64,000 nucleotides of DNA from Limnochorda pilosa (GTDB lineage: Bacteria; Bacillota; Limnochordia; Limnochordales; Limnochordaceae): positions 310,001 through 374,000 of the forward strand of contig NZ_AP014924.1 in NCBI RefSeq assembly GCF_001544015.1, written 5' to 3'. Positions 43,752 to 52,690 of the stretch are shown in pieces. The notes below the pieces were generated by a model. That model had not been told where the DNA came from, ran no database searches, and saw nothing but the letters and a program-made list of their open reading frames with translations. The position numbers and the translations under genes were made by a program. Within the stretch, counting starts at the first letter, position 1. Each line of letters starts with the position of its first letter.

Positions 43752-44972
43752 ATGCCGTACCAGGTGATCGACGGAGTCCGGGTCTTCGGCGAGCCGGAGC
43801 CCCAGGCCCTGGCCCAGGCGAAGACGTGCGCCCGCACCGGGCGGGTGGCGGGCGTCGCTCTGATGGCGGACCACCACAAGGGCTACAGCCAGCCCATCGG
43901 GGGCGTGGTGGTCTACGAGCCGGACCAGGTGAGCCCCTCGGGCGTGGGCTTCGACATCGCTTGCGGGAACAAGGCGGCCCGCACCCCGCTCACCCTGCCC
44001 CAGATCGCCCCGGACCTCCCCCGCATCATGGATCGCATCTGGCAGGAGATCTCGTTCGGCATCGGCCGCAAGAATCCCCGCCCCGTGGAGCACCCCGTGC
44101 TGGAGCACCCGCTCTGGCGGGATGAGAAGCACCTGCGGTCCCTCCACAGGATGGCCGCGGATCAGTTGGGCACCGTGGGCGGCGGTAACCACTACGTGGA
44201 TCTTTTCGTCGAACCGCCCACCCAGCGGATCTGGGTGGGCGTCCACTTCGGGAGCCGTGGGCCCGGCTTCCGTATCGCCTCGGGCGTCCTGAACCTCATG
44301 CGGAACCGCCCCTTCGACGACCCCCGAACCGGTGAGCGGATGGACGAGCCCCCCGCCCTCCTGGACCTGGAGACCGAACTCGGCCGCTTCTACTGGGAGG
44401 CCATGCACCTGGCCGGCCAATTCGCCTACGCGGGGCGGGACCACGTGGTCGGTCAGGTGCTCCGCATCCTGGGGACCCAGGCAGACCTGGAGGTGCACAA
44501 CCACCACAACTTCGCCTGGCTCGAGGAGATCGGCGGGCAGAAAGCCATCGTGGTCCGCAAGGGCGCCACGCCCAACTTCCCCGCGCAGCTCTCCTTCGTG
44601 GGCGGCAGCATGGGCGACATCTCCGTCATCCTCCGGGGGAAGGAGTCCGACGAAGCCCGCGCCTCCTACCGCTCCACGGTGCATGGCGCGGGGCGACTCA
44701 TGTCACGTACCCAAGCAGTTGGGAAGTGGCGGCGCCAGGGAGGCCGGCGGGTCCGCGTGGGCGGCGCCGTGGACATGGAGGCCGTCCGCCGCAACCTGGT
44801 CGCCCGGGGCATCGAGCTGCGGGGCGGCGGCCCCGACGAAGCGCCCGCCGTCTACCGACGCCTCCAGCCGGTGCTCGACGCCCACGCCGGGAGCGTCGAC
44901 ATTCTCCATGTCCTGGAGCCCATCGGCGTGGCCATGGCCGGGCCGGAGGTGTTCGATCCGTACAAGGATTGA
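43752..44972 (+). CDS. rtcB: RtcB-family RNA ligase
   Basis: A 406-residue protein of the tRNA-splicing and repair ligase family, which joins 2',3'-cyclic phosphate or 3'-phosphate and 5'-OH RNA ends with GTP and Mn2+. Motifs: ALMADHHKGYSQPIGGVV, GVGFDIACGNKA (metal Asp and Cys), GTVGGGNHYVDLF, GVHFGSRGPGF, the N-x-H-N region VHNHHNFAWLEE, VGGSMGDISVIL, and the guanylated His in STVHGAGRLMSRTQA. The His nucleophile is intact. ATG 43752 follows GGGAGAGCC. No RNA cyclase (rtcA) adjoins it. Confidence 0.9.
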   Translation: MPYQVIDGVRVFGEPEPQALAQAKTCARTGRVAGVALMADHHKGYSQPIGGVVVYEPDQVSPSGVGFDIACGNKAARTPLTLPQIAPDLPRIMDRIWQEISFGIGRKNPRPVEHPVLEHPLWRDEKHLRSLHRMAADQLGTVGGGNHYVDLFVEPPTQRIWVGVHFGSRGPGFRIASGVLNLMRNRPFDDPRTGERMDEPPALLDLETELGRFYWEAMHLAGQFAYAGRDHVVGQVLRILGTQADLEVHNHHNFAWLEEIGGQKAIVVRKGATPNFPAQLSFVGGSMGDISVILRGKESDEARASYRSTVHGAGRLMSRTQAVGKWRRQGGRRVRVGGAVDMEAVRRNLVARGIELRGGGPDEAPAVYRRLQPVLDAHAGSVDILHVLEPIGVAMAGPEVFDPYKD

Positions 44973-45085
44973 GCGCCATTGAAGAGGGCCGCGTTCCCAA
45001 TGAGCTTGGTCCCCCAGTAGACGCACGCTGATGGCACCCCCGTTCAAGGGAAGGCAAGCTGTCGCGAGATAGGTGGTTCCAGCCG

Positions 45086-45417
45086 TTGGTGGCAGTGGTC
45101 ATCAGGCTGAGACCAGCCGAGGAAGCTGCTTTGAAGCGGGTGGGCATTGCATTCGATGAATGGGGCGTGTGGTACCGCGCGCCTGAACCCGTTCTTGACG
45201 AGGTGTATGATCTCCGCGACGCGCTGGTTGTGGCCGGGTGCCTCAATGCCATGATCCGTCAGGCCAGTCGGATCCGGCTCGCCAACCATGCACAACTCGT
45301 CAACGTCCTTGGAGCGATACGAGCGCAAGGCGGCGAGCTGGTCCGCCAATGGCCGTGTGTTTCTGGCCGTTGTCAACCGAAGGCCGACTCGACCGCGCGG
45401 CGGAGCCGGGGAGACCC
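45086..45417 (+). pseudogene. GH51 alpha-L-arabinofuranosidase remnant
   Basis: One frame reads a segment characteristic of the GH51 catalytic barrel end: IAFDEWGVWYRAPEPVL (D-E-W-x-V-W-Y), then DLRDALVVAGCLNAMIRQAS and RLANHAQLVNVLGAI. Just after, another frame (from about 45345) reads NGRVFLAVVNRRP, resembling the GH51 C-terminal beta domain. The catalytic N-terminal part is missing and at least one frameshift or deletion separates the two pieces. The enzyme releases arabinose from polysaccharides; its loss beside a sugar transporter with a ROK stump suggests a decayed arabinoside locus. Confidence 0.55.
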
Positions 45418-45945
45418 TCACCGTGCCGTTGCGCCGCGGAGGACCGGCTCTCCCACCGGTGCCCGCTGGGGCAGCCATACGAAGGTCCGCTCGCCCCACC
45501 CGTTCCGCTTGTGGCCTGTCCCGTCCACAGGCGCGAAGCCGAGCCTGAGGTAGAAGTCCTCGGCGCCCGGCAGCGCGTCCACCGCCATGGGCAGGCCGAA
45601 GCCCTGGGCGAACCGCACCAGGAGCGTGCCCAGGCCCAGGCTGCGGTAGGGAGGCAGCACTTCGAGGAAGTGGAGCCGAAGCTGCGCGCGGCGGCCCAGG
45701 CCCTCGCTGTTGGCCGTCTCGATCAGCCACATGCGGGCTGCGAGCCGGCCTCCCACGTAGACCCCGTAGAGGCGCGAGCTTCCCTTGCGGAGGAGCCAGG
45801 GGTAGTCGCCCCAGCGCAGGTCCGGGTGCCCCTGGTCGTCGAAACGAGCCAACTCGGCTTGAATCTGAGGATCGGAGACCTCCAGCCGCTGGATGGTCTG
45901 CTGGAGGTCTATCGGAGGTTCGTCGGAGCCCTCATCGGTCTCCAT
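45418..45945 (-). CDS. GNAT-family N-acetyltransferase-like protein
   Basis: 175 residues with an acidic N-terminus, followed by a GNAT-type core. LYGVYVGGRLAARMWLIE, AQLRLHFLEVLPPYRSLGLGTLLVRFA is the acetyl-CoA-binding region (P-x-Y-R-S-L-G-L-G-T), and ALPGAEDFYLRLGFAPVDGTGH is the usual C-terminal strand-helix (F-Y-x-x-x-G-F). ATG 45945 is chosen because GGAAGG lies eight bases upstream; ATG 45969 has no ribosome site. Convergent with the GH51 remnant. Substrate unknown. Confidence 0.75.
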   Translation of the reverse strand: METDEGSDEPPIDLQQTIQRLEVSDPQIQAELARFDDQGHPDLRWGDYPWLLRKGSSRLYGVYVGGRLAARMWLIETANSEGLGRRAQLRLHFLEVLPPYRSLGLGTLLVRFAQGFGLPMAVDALPGAEDFYLRLGFAPVDGTGHKRNGWGERTFVWLPQRAPVGEPVLRGATAR

Positions 45946-46296
45946 GATCTCGCCTTCCTTCACCTCCATTAGACGCTACGGACACAGGAAACGCAACAGG
46001 AACGGTATGGTAGGAGACACGGGCTGGGAGGCGGCTCGAACGCCGCAACGCTCGGGGCGCCGGGCCACGAAGACCTGACGCGCCGATGAGGGAGAGATGC
46101 TCGGGCACGCGCTCCCGGGTGTCCTCGCTGGCTGCCGGCCGGTCGGTCATCATGCGAGAGACCGTGGCGGACCACTTCTTGACGAGCGTCTCGATGCTGG
46201 GGAATTCGGGTTGGGCGCGCGTGGATCCTCTCTGGAATGCCTCCAGGATCTGTACCCGGCCGGTGATCCGTGACACGCCGTCATGTCCGGGGCTCG
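45946..46296. other. Intergenic stretch
   Basis: About 350 bases between the GNAT gene and the sugar permease. Minus-strand reading contains a helical-looking peptide (EFPSIETLVKKWSATVSRMM) that may be a relic of a coding sequence, but it has no start, no ribosome site and no family I can name. Confidence 0.35.
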
Positions 46297-47187
46297 CTAC
46301 CCCTTCACCGCTCCGGCCGGGACGCCCTTCGTGATCTGGTGGCGGAAGATCAGATAGAAGACGACCATGGGCAGCAGCCCGATGACCAGCGCCGCGAACT
46401 GCTTTCCGTAGTCGGAGGAAAGGGCGCCGGAGAACCTGAGGATCCCAACGGGAAGCGACTTGAGCGCGTCCCTGGAGACGAGGATGTTGATGAGCATGAA
46501 CTCGTTCCATGTGGCCGTGATGTTGAGGATGGCGAGGGTGGTGGCCACAGGCCGGGTCATGGGCAGGATGATCCTTCGAAAGATGGTGAGGTAACCGGCC
46601 CCGTCGATCCTCGCCGATTCGACCACAGCATCAGGAAGGCCGCGGATGTACGCGGTGAACAGGTAGACGCCGATGGGCAGGCTGATGCCGGTGTAGACGA
46701 TGAAGACGCCAAGGCGGGTGTTGTAGAGGTTGGCCAGGTTCGCCGCCAGGAAGAGCGGGACCATGATCGACTGGATGGTGAGGAGGATGCCGATCACGAA
46801 GCTCCCATGGAGCAGCGGGGTCCACCTGGACCTGAGCTTGGCGAAGGCGAAACCTGCGGACGCCGAGAGGAGGATGGTGGCCAGGGTCGAGGTCGAGGTG
46901 TAGAGGATGCTGTTCAGGATCAGCGTCCCGAACTTCCCGATCCGCCAGGCCTGGGGGTAGTTGTCGAGGTTCCACCGCTCCGGGAGCCCGAGCCGGTCCA
47001 TCTGAAAGGCCTGAGTGGTCTTGAAGGAGCTGATGACCAGCCAGAAGAGCGGACAGAGGGTCATCACCGTGAAGGTCACCAGCACCGCATAGAGGATCAC
47101 CTTGGTGAGAAGACCGGTCTCCCGCCGGAGGAGACGAGAACCCGCCGCCCGTCTTGCCCTACGCGTCTCATAGAGCGTGGACCGCAT
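46297..47187 (-). CDS. Sugar ABC transporter permease (MalG-like)
   Basis: A 296-residue permease with six helices, following a basic N-terminal tail of about 30 residues. ISSFKTTQAFQMDRLGLPERW is the typical first periplasmic segment, and the EAA loop is VESARIDGAGYLTIFRRIILPMTRP. The start ATG 47187 overlaps the stop of the MalF-like gene (TGATG), with GGTGAGGAG as the ribosome site. Third gene of a binding protein-MalF-MalG operon; no ATPase is encoded. Confidence 0.9.
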   Translation of the reverse strand: MRSTLYETRRARRAAGSRLLRRETGLLTKVILYAVLVTFTVMTLCPLFWLVISSFKTTQAFQMDRLGLPERWNLDNYPQAWRIGKFGTLILNSILYTSTSTLATILLSASAGFAFAKLRSRWTPLLHGSFVIGILLTIQSIMVPLFLAANLANLYNTRLGVFIVYTGISLPIGVYLFTAYIRGLPDAVVESARIDGAGYLTIFRRIILPMTRPVATTLAILNITATWNEFMLINILVSRDALKSLPVGILRFSGALSSDYGKQFAALVIGLLPMVVFYLIFRHQITKGVPAGAVKG

Positions 47188-48092
47188 CACTCCTCACCTC
47201 CGAACCTCTTCTCCAGCACCCGCAGCATCAGGATGAGCCCGAGGCTGAGCACGACCATGAAGGTGGAGACGGCGTTGGCCAGTGGGTAGTCGGGGGCCCC
47301 GCGAAAGGCGTTGTCGTACATGTAGAGGGAGAGGACCGACGTCCGGCGGGCGGGGTTGCCGGCCGTCATCGCGAAGATCAGGTCGAAGCTCTTGAGGGAG
47401 CCTGATATCGCCAGGATGGCCGAGGTGACGATGACGCCCGACATGGCCGGGAGGATCACGCGCCCCAGCACCTGCCCCTCGGTCGCCCCGTCGATCTTGG
47501 CCGCCTCGATGAGCTGAGGATCGATCTTCTGCAGGTTAGCCAGGAAGATGATGAGGTAGGTTCCCGTGTACATCCAAAGCATCACGAAGAGCACCGGCAG
47601 GATGGCTGTCCTGGGGTTGAGGAAGAGCGTGTTCTCCCAGCCCGGCTCGAGGTACTGCATGAGCTGCGTGAAGGGCCCGTAGGGGGAGAAGAACGACTGC
47701 CACAGGATCCCCACCACGATGGTGGAGATCACGGTCGGCAGGTAGATCATGGTCTGGAAGAGATCCCGCAGTCCCACCAGCTTCCGGAAGAGGACGTAGG
47801 CGAGGACGAAGCCGAGAGGGATCTGGCCGAAGACCGAGATCAGGATGATGAAGAGGTTGTTCTTCAGCGAGATCCAGAAGAACCGGTCCCGGAACATCTC
47901 CCCGTAGTGCTGGAGCCCCAAGAAACGGAGAACCTCCCTGCCGCCGAAGAGGGGCCCGCCATTGTAGTCGGTCAGGCTGAGGGTGATGGAGAAGGCAGTG
48001 GGGAAGGCGATGACCGCCCAGCAGAGGACGACCGCCGGAAGGACGAGGATCAGGTAGGCTCGGCGTTCCTCGGCGTTGGTGGCGCGGCGCAC
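47187..48092 (-). CDS. Sugar ABC transporter permease (MalF-like)
   Basis: About 301 residues from GTG 48092, which follows GGAGG by eight bases; the frame is open to GTG 48170, but that start has no ribosome site. Six helices, starting YLILVLPAVVLCWAVIAFPTA, with the EAA motif IEAAKIDGATEGQVLGRVILPAMSG. It pairs with the MalG-like protein and lies downstream of its binding protein, as in other carbohydrate-uptake-1 systems. Confidence 0.9.
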   Translation of the reverse strand: MRRATNAEERRAYLILVLPAVVLCWAVIAFPTAFSITLSLTDYNGGPLFGGREVLRFLGLQHYGEMFRDRFFWISLKNNLFIILISVFGQIPLGFVLAYVLFRKLVGLRDLFQTMIYLPTVISTIVVGILWQSFFSPYGPFTQLMQYLEPGWENTLFLNPRTAILPVLFVMLWMYTGTYLIIFLANLQKIDPQLIEAAKIDGATEGQVLGRVILPAMSGVIVTSAILAISGSLKSFDLIFAMTAGNPARRTSVLSLYMYDNAFRGAPDYPLANAVSTFMVVLSLGLILMLRVLEKRFGGEE

Positions 48093-48176
48093 GATCGTCG
48101 CCTCCAGGTACGGCGTTCCGGCAGGGCGGCGGGTACGGCACGAGCCGCGCCCGCCGCCCCCCGTCGTCACCGAAGA

Positions 48177-49520
48177 CTACTGCTGCGCGGCCTTCCACGC
48201 GTCATAGGCCCGTTGCACCGAGGCCGCCACCGCCTCAGGCGTCGAGAGTCCGAGCCCGATCTCCTGCAGCCCCACGTTGAGCGGGCCGTAGACCTTGGAG
48301 TCGAGCACGTTGTCGAGGACGTAGGTCCCGCCAACCCGGCCATAGAACCGCGACCGCTCCTGCGCCAGAGGCTCCAGACGGTCGCTGGTGACGCCCTTCC
48401 GGGACGGGAAGGCGGCGCCCGTCTCAAGCCGGATCCTCTGAGCCTCCGCCGATGTGAGCCACCCGACCAGGCGCCACGCGGCCTCCTCCTTGCGCGACCC
48501 CTCGGGGATGGCCGCGTTGATGCCGAAGCCGACGCCTGGCACCGAGGAGGTGGTGTTGTGGTTCAACTCCCCGGGAATGGCGGGAAAGACGGTCATGACG
48601 AAGTTCTCCTGCTCCTCGGGCGGGATCAGCGCCTCGCCGGTGGTGGGGTCGGTGAGGAAGTTCCCCACCTTCCAGTCGCCGTCGATCAGGAAGGGAGCCT
48701 TCCCCGATGCGAAGAGCGGGTTCACCTCGTTGTAGGCGGTCTGGAAGATCCGGCGGCTGAGCACCCCGTCTTCGAAGAGGGAGGCATAGAACCTCAAGGC
48801 CTTGACGAAGGGTTCGTCGGTGAACTCGGCCCGTCCGGCGATGATCTCGTCCATGGTCCCGTCGCCCACGAGCCTGCCCACGATCATGCTGAACAGGGTC
48901 GACTGGACGACCCAGTCGTCCTGGGCGCCCATCAGGACCACGTCCTTGCCGGCGGCCTTCAGGGCCGGGACCATCTCCTCGAGTTCCTCGTACGTCGTGG
49001 GGATCTGAAGCCCAAGGCTGTCCAGGAGCTCCTTGTTCACGTAGAGGACGTGCGTCGCCGTGAGCGCGATGGGGAGCTCGGCCAGATAACCCCCCGCCTG
49101 AGGAACCAGGGCCGCCTCCGAGAACTCGTCCCGCATGGGGTCCACGAAGGGTGTGAGGTCCTTCACCAGCCGCTGGGTGTGCAGCGTGCTGGAGCGACCT
49201 CCCGGCCACATGTAGATGACGTCCGGGAGCCTGCCCGCCGCGGCGTAGGCTTCGGTCTTCTGGTGGAACGGCTCCAGGAAGAGGTCCTCTCGCACGATCT
49301 TGATGCCGGGGTTGTTCCTCTCGAAGGCGTTCCAGACCTCCTCGACCTCGCGCTCGGCACCCGGGCTCGTGGCGTCCAGGTAGTTGAGGACCGTGAGCAC
49401 GATGGGCTCTCCACCCTGCTGGTCCTGCGCAAGGGCGCCGCCTGCCCACTGGACCGCAACGAGCACGGCCAGCAGCGCCAACCCCGCGACGCCCATGACA
49501 CGGTACCGCCTATGTGCCAC
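48177..49520 (-). CDS. Extracellular sugar-binding protein of an ABC transporter
   Basis: A 447-residue family-1 solute-binding protein. GTG 49520 with GGGAGGG upstream is the start. Signal peptide VAGLALLAVLVAVQWAGGALAQ with an AxA-type site and no lipobox Cys. Landmarks are VLTVLNYLDATSPGAEREVEEVW, GRLPDVIYMWPGGRSSTLHTQ and VLYVNKELLDSLGLQIPTTYEELEE, the last a near-universal marker of this family, and a C-terminal GVGFGINAAIPEGSRKEEAA. The reading frame remains open upstream into a ROK-protein relic. The sugar ligand is unknown. Confidence 0.9.
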   Translation of the reverse strand: MAHRRYRVMGVAGLALLAVLVAVQWAGGALAQDQQGGEPIVLTVLNYLDATSPGAEREVEEVWNAFERNNPGIKIVREDLFLEPFHQKTEAYAAAGRLPDVIYMWPGGRSSTLHTQRLVKDLTPFVDPMRDEFSEAALVPQAGGYLAELPIALTATHVLYVNKELLDSLGLQIPTTYEELEEMVPALKAAGKDVVLMGAQDDWVVQSTLFSMIVGRLVGDGTMDEIIAGRAEFTDEPFVKALRFYASLFEDGVLSRRIFQTAYNEVNPLFASGKAPFLIDGDWKVGNFLTDPTTGEALIPPEEQENFVMTVFPAIPGELNHNTTSSVPGVGFGINAAIPEGSRKEEAAWRLVGWLTSAEAQRIRLETGAAFPSRKGVTSDRLEPLAQERSRFYGRVGGTYVLDNVLDSKVYGPLNVGLQEIGLGLSTPEAVAASVQRAYDAWKAAQQ

Positions 49521-49639
49521 TTGGGTTCCCTCCCTCGTGAGAATGAGATCGCGCCTTCCTTCCTGCGGTGGAGTCATGGTTCGGAACGACCGAGAGGAGC
49601 ACTCTCCCTCTCTCCTGGGACCCGGAGCGGAGTCGACGG

Positions 49640-50000
49640 TGTCGGACGAGTAGGGATTCAGCCAGTCGTCGATGACCAAACCGACGGCGCCCGGGAGGTC
49701 GCAGCCCGCGCTTGACGTCGAGCCCTTCACCTTCACCGTCTTCTCGAGCCCGGTCCGATCCACCACAGTCTGAAACCCTTCCTGGACCTGCTCCAGGAAG
49801 GCTGGGCTGAACTCCCCCCAGATGCCCCCGATGACCACCATGTCCACGTCCAGGAGGACCCCGGCGGAGGCGACCACTGCGGTCAGCGCCTCGGCTGCTT
49901 CGTCGACCAGACGGCGCGCGGTCGGGTCACCGTCTTGGTGCTCCAGGATGATCCCGGCTCCGACACCGGCCTCTGTCTTGAGGTATATCAGGCTCGTCTG
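49640..50000 (-). pseudogene. ROK-family protein remnant
   Basis: Minus-strand sequence reads LIYLKTEAGVGAGIILEHQDGD, the core ATP/sugar-binding region of ROK regulators (SLG-TGVGAGII in intact ones), then jumps to the family's C-terminal part (LLDVDMVVIGGIWGEFSPAFLEQVQ) and DLPGAVGLVIDDWLNPY. The middle with the zinc motif and the N-terminal DNA-binding domain are missing. It lies where a regulator for the sugar transporter downstream would be expected, matching the intact ROK gene placed before the other sugar operon. Confidence 0.6.
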
Positions 50001-50097
50001 CTCCGAATGCCACTGGCTCCTCGGCCCGCCGCTCGACCTTCGCCGCTTGGGCGACGTGGTGCACGGCAGGGAGTGCCGGGACATCACCTGGGGCGCA

Positions 50098-50829
50098 CTA
50101 CGAGTCGTCACGCCTGGCAACGATCTCGACCTCGATGGAGGCCTCATCCTCGGCCCGCAGTACGCCCAGGACGGACGGCGGCTCAAACCCATACTCGGTC
50201 ATGCGGATCTGGGTGGTCACCGTCGACCGCAGGGTGTCGCCTTCGAGGATGAGAGATCCGGTCCAAGCCGTAGGGCGCGTCAGATTCCGGATCGTGAGCT
50301 CCCCGTGCACGGTCACGGGCAGCTCCTGGCCGTCCTGGTAGGGAGCGTGCAGCTCAAGCCCCGTAGGTCGGAACTCCGCGATGGGGAACTGGGCCGACTG
50401 TAGCCACTGCTCGCGAATGGCCCGGTCGCGTCGGGGCTCATCGGAGGTGAGTTCGCTGAGGTCCACCCGGACCATGCCGAACACGCCTTCCGTTGACTGC
50501 TCCACGTCCATGGAGAGCTCGCCGCTGATGGCCTGGGTGACCCCGACGGCCACCCCAGGCCGGTCGAAGCGGAGGAAGGTCTCCCCGACGCGGTAAAGGG
50601 CGCGCGACTCCGACGGCACGATCACGTAGCGCCGACCATCCCTCGATCCTCCCACGGACGGGTCTGTGGGCATGCTCTGGGCTTCAGCCATCTCAGCCGA
50701 CGAGGGTGGCGGCGAAGGGACCGCTGTATTGGAATCCCTCCTCAGGAAGACGCCTCCCGCCGCTCCCGCCGCCACCAGGATGATGGCCAGAACGATCCAC
50801 GACCGCCAGGAGACACGCCTCAACCGCAT
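50098..50829 (-). CDS. Membrane-anchored YceI-family protein
   Basis: A 243-residue protein. ATG 50829 follows GGAGG by seven bases. One N-terminal membrane helix (WIVLAIILVAAGAAGGVFL), a Ser/Pro linker, then a YceI lipocalin-like barrel: RRYVIVPSESRALYRVGETFL, VDLSELTSDEPRRDRAIREQWL with the conserved D-x-x-R-D, and AEFRPTGLEL, ending in the strand TTQIRMTEYGFEPPSVLGVL. YceI proteins bind polyprenyl or isoprenoid chains. Its role here is unknown; the neighbouring genes do not suggest one. Confidence 0.82.
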   Translation of the reverse strand: MRLRRVSWRSWIVLAIILVAAGAAGGVFLRRDSNTAVPSPPPSSAEMAEAQSMPTDPSVGGSRDGRRYVIVPSESRALYRVGETFLRFDRPGVAVGVTQAISGELSMDVEQSTEGVFGMVRVDLSELTSDEPRRDRAIREQWLQSAQFPIAEFRPTGLELHAPYQDGQELPVTVHGELTIRNLTRPTAWTGSLILEGDTLRSTVTTQIRMTEYGFEPPSVLGVLRAEDEASIEVEIVARRDDS

Positions 50830-50986
50830 CGACACACCTCCTATGGCCGAACGAGCGAGCCATCCCCCACGCCTGAGGTCGCGGGGCCGGGCTCGGGGAC
50901 GGCCGCCGAGCCCCCGTTTGGGAGAGTCCATCTATCGAAGGTAACGGGACAGTGGCGCACGGGAGCGCGAGGGTCGTTGTCAGTTA

Positions 50987-51015
50987 CTACTACCATTATG
51001 TGGCTCCTCTGTCAA
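50987..51015 (-). promoter_or_regulatory. Possible promoter of the YceI gene
   Basis: Minus strand: TTGACA (51015-51010), 17-base spacer, TAGTAG (50992-50987). The -35 box is perfect and the -10 is poor. Confidence 0.35.
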
Positions 51016-51094
51016 GGCGAGGGACGCGCCACGCAGATCCCCCGGGGCTCTTGAAGGTCGAGCCGGCCCAAGCGCCGCTCCAGCTGAGAGGGGA

Positions 51095-51123
51095 TTTACC
51101 GGCTTCGTCAGCCGACGTATAAT
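51095..51123 (+). promoter_or_regulatory. Sigma-70-type promoter of the ArsB-like gene
   Basis: TTTACC (51095-51100), 17-base spacer, and a perfect TATAAT (51118-51123). It is about 105 bases upstream of the ArsB-like start, leaving a leader of about 100 bases. Confidence 0.6.
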
Positions 51124-51229
51124 CGGGCCGGACCCTCATCGGTTCCGTCCTGCCGGCCGCGGGCGCCGCCCATCCTGGCGTCCCTCTCGGTCAGGGCGGC
51201 CACCCCCTGCGGAAGCTGGAGGAATCCCC

Positions 51230-52576
51230 TTGCTGCTGGCTATCGTGATTTACGTGGCCACGCTGGTCGCGGTGGTTTGGCGCCCGCGCGGGCTTGGCAT
51301 TGGCTGGGGCGCGCTGGGCGGGGCCGCCATGGCCCTGGCGGCAGGGGTCGTGCACCTTTCCGACGTCCCCGTCGTCTGGGGGATCATCTGGAACGCGACC
51401 CTTACCCTCGTAGCGATCATCATCATCTCGTTCATTCTCGACGAGGTGGGCTTCTTCGAGTGGGCCGCCCTTCACGTGGCCCGCTGGGGACGAGGACGCG
51501 GGCGGGAGCTCTTCCCACTCATCGTCCTCCTGGGGGCAGCCACCACGGCCGTCTTCTCCAACGACGGAGCGGCGCTCATCCTGACCCCGATCGTGATGGA
51601 GATGATGCTGGCGCTGGGCTTCGGCGCGGGCGCGAGCCTGGCCTTCGTCATGGCCACCGGGTTCGTGGCCGACGCGACCAGCCTTCCGTTCGTAGTCTCG
51701 AACCTGGTCAACATCGTCATCGCCGACTTCTTTGGAATCGACTTCGACCAGTACGCCCGCGTCATGCTCCCGGTGGGGGTGGCCGCGCTGGCTGCGACCC
51801 TGCTCGTGCTCTACGCCAACTTCCGCCGCGAGATCCCGCCAGAGTACGACCTCCTCGCCCTGAAACGCCCCGAAGACGCGATCAGGGATCCTCTCACCTT
51901 CCGATGGGGTTGGGCGGTGCTCGCCCTCCTGGTGGCCGGCTACTTCGGGTCGGGTCCCCTGGGCGTTCCGGTCTCTGTGGTGGCAGGCGCGGGGGCAGCT
52001 GTGCTGGCCGCGGTCGCTGGACGCTGGTGGCGTCCGGCCACCGCCCATGCCGAGACGGGGTCGGTGGCCCCGCTCGACCGTCCCGTGGTCCATCTGGGCC
52101 GGGTGGTTCGAGGGGCTCCCTGGCAGATCGTCTTCTTCAGCCTCGGCATGTACCTGGTGGTCTTCGGTCTCCGGAACGCGGGGTTGACGTCCATGCTGGC
52201 CGATCTCCTCGGGTGGTTCGCCGAGAAGGGCTCCACCACGGCGGCGGTGGGCACGGGCTTCGTGGTGGCTGTGCTCTCGGCGACGATGAACAACCTACCC
52301 ACGACGCTGGTGGGGGCGCTCTCGGTGGCCGAGGTAGAGGGGGTCACCGAGGCGGTGAACCAGACGATGGTCTACGCGACGGTGATCGGGGCGGACCTGG
52401 GTCCCAAGATGACGCCCATCGGCAGCCTTGCGACCCTGTTGTGGCTCCACGTCCTGGCCCGGAAGGGGATGCGCGTCGGCTGGGGGACCTATCTCCGAAT
52501 CGGGGTGGTCCTGACCCTTCCCGTCCTCCTCCTCGCCCTTCTGGCCCTGGACGGCTGGCTTCGGGTGACGGGATGA
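51230..52576 (+). CDS. arsB: ArsB-type arsenite/ion-transporter permease
   Basis: A 448-residue integral membrane protein with about 11-12 helices, typical of the ArsB/NhaD ion-transporter superfamily. Markers are [72 protein letters not shown] and [23 protein letters not shown], as in ArsB arsenite extruders. TTG 51230 follows GGAGGAATCCCC. No arsR, arsA or arsC lies next to it, so arsenite efflux is the likely but not certain role. Confidence 0.88.
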   Translation: MLLAIVIYVATLVAVVWRPRGLGIGWGALGGAAMALAAGVVHLSDVPVVWGIIWNATLTLVAIIIISFILDEVGFFEWAALHVARWGRGRGRELFPLIVLLGAATTAVFSNDGAALILTPIVMEMMLALGFGAGASLAFVMATGFVADATSLPFVVSNLVNIVIADFFGIDFDQYARVMLPVGVAALAATLLVLYANFRREIPPEYDLLALKRPEDAIRDPLTFRWGWAVLALLVAGYFGSGPLGVPVSVVAGAGAAVLAAVAGRWWRPATAHAETGSVAPLDRPVVHLGRVVRGAPWQIVFFSLGMYLVVFGLRNAGLTSMLADLLGWFAEKGSTTAAVGTGFVVAVLSATMNNLPTTLVGALSVAEVEGVTEAVNQTMVYATVIGADLGPKMTPIGSLATLLWLHVLARKGMRVGWGTYLRIGVVLTLPVLLLALLALDGWLRVTG

Positions 52577-52690
52577 GCGGAACGACGCATCAGCATTCTG
52601 CCAGGAGAGGAAAACGGCATCCCTCCGTGGAAGAGGACTCCCCCATAATAGTGGCGCATCAGCACTCATACCTTGCGCGGGCGGTCTGCC

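Noticed and set aside
52586-52664. Repeated CGCATCAGCA between the ArsB-like and GlcD genes
   Set aside because: Ten bases twice at 69-bp spacing with no further structure; too weak to call an operator.
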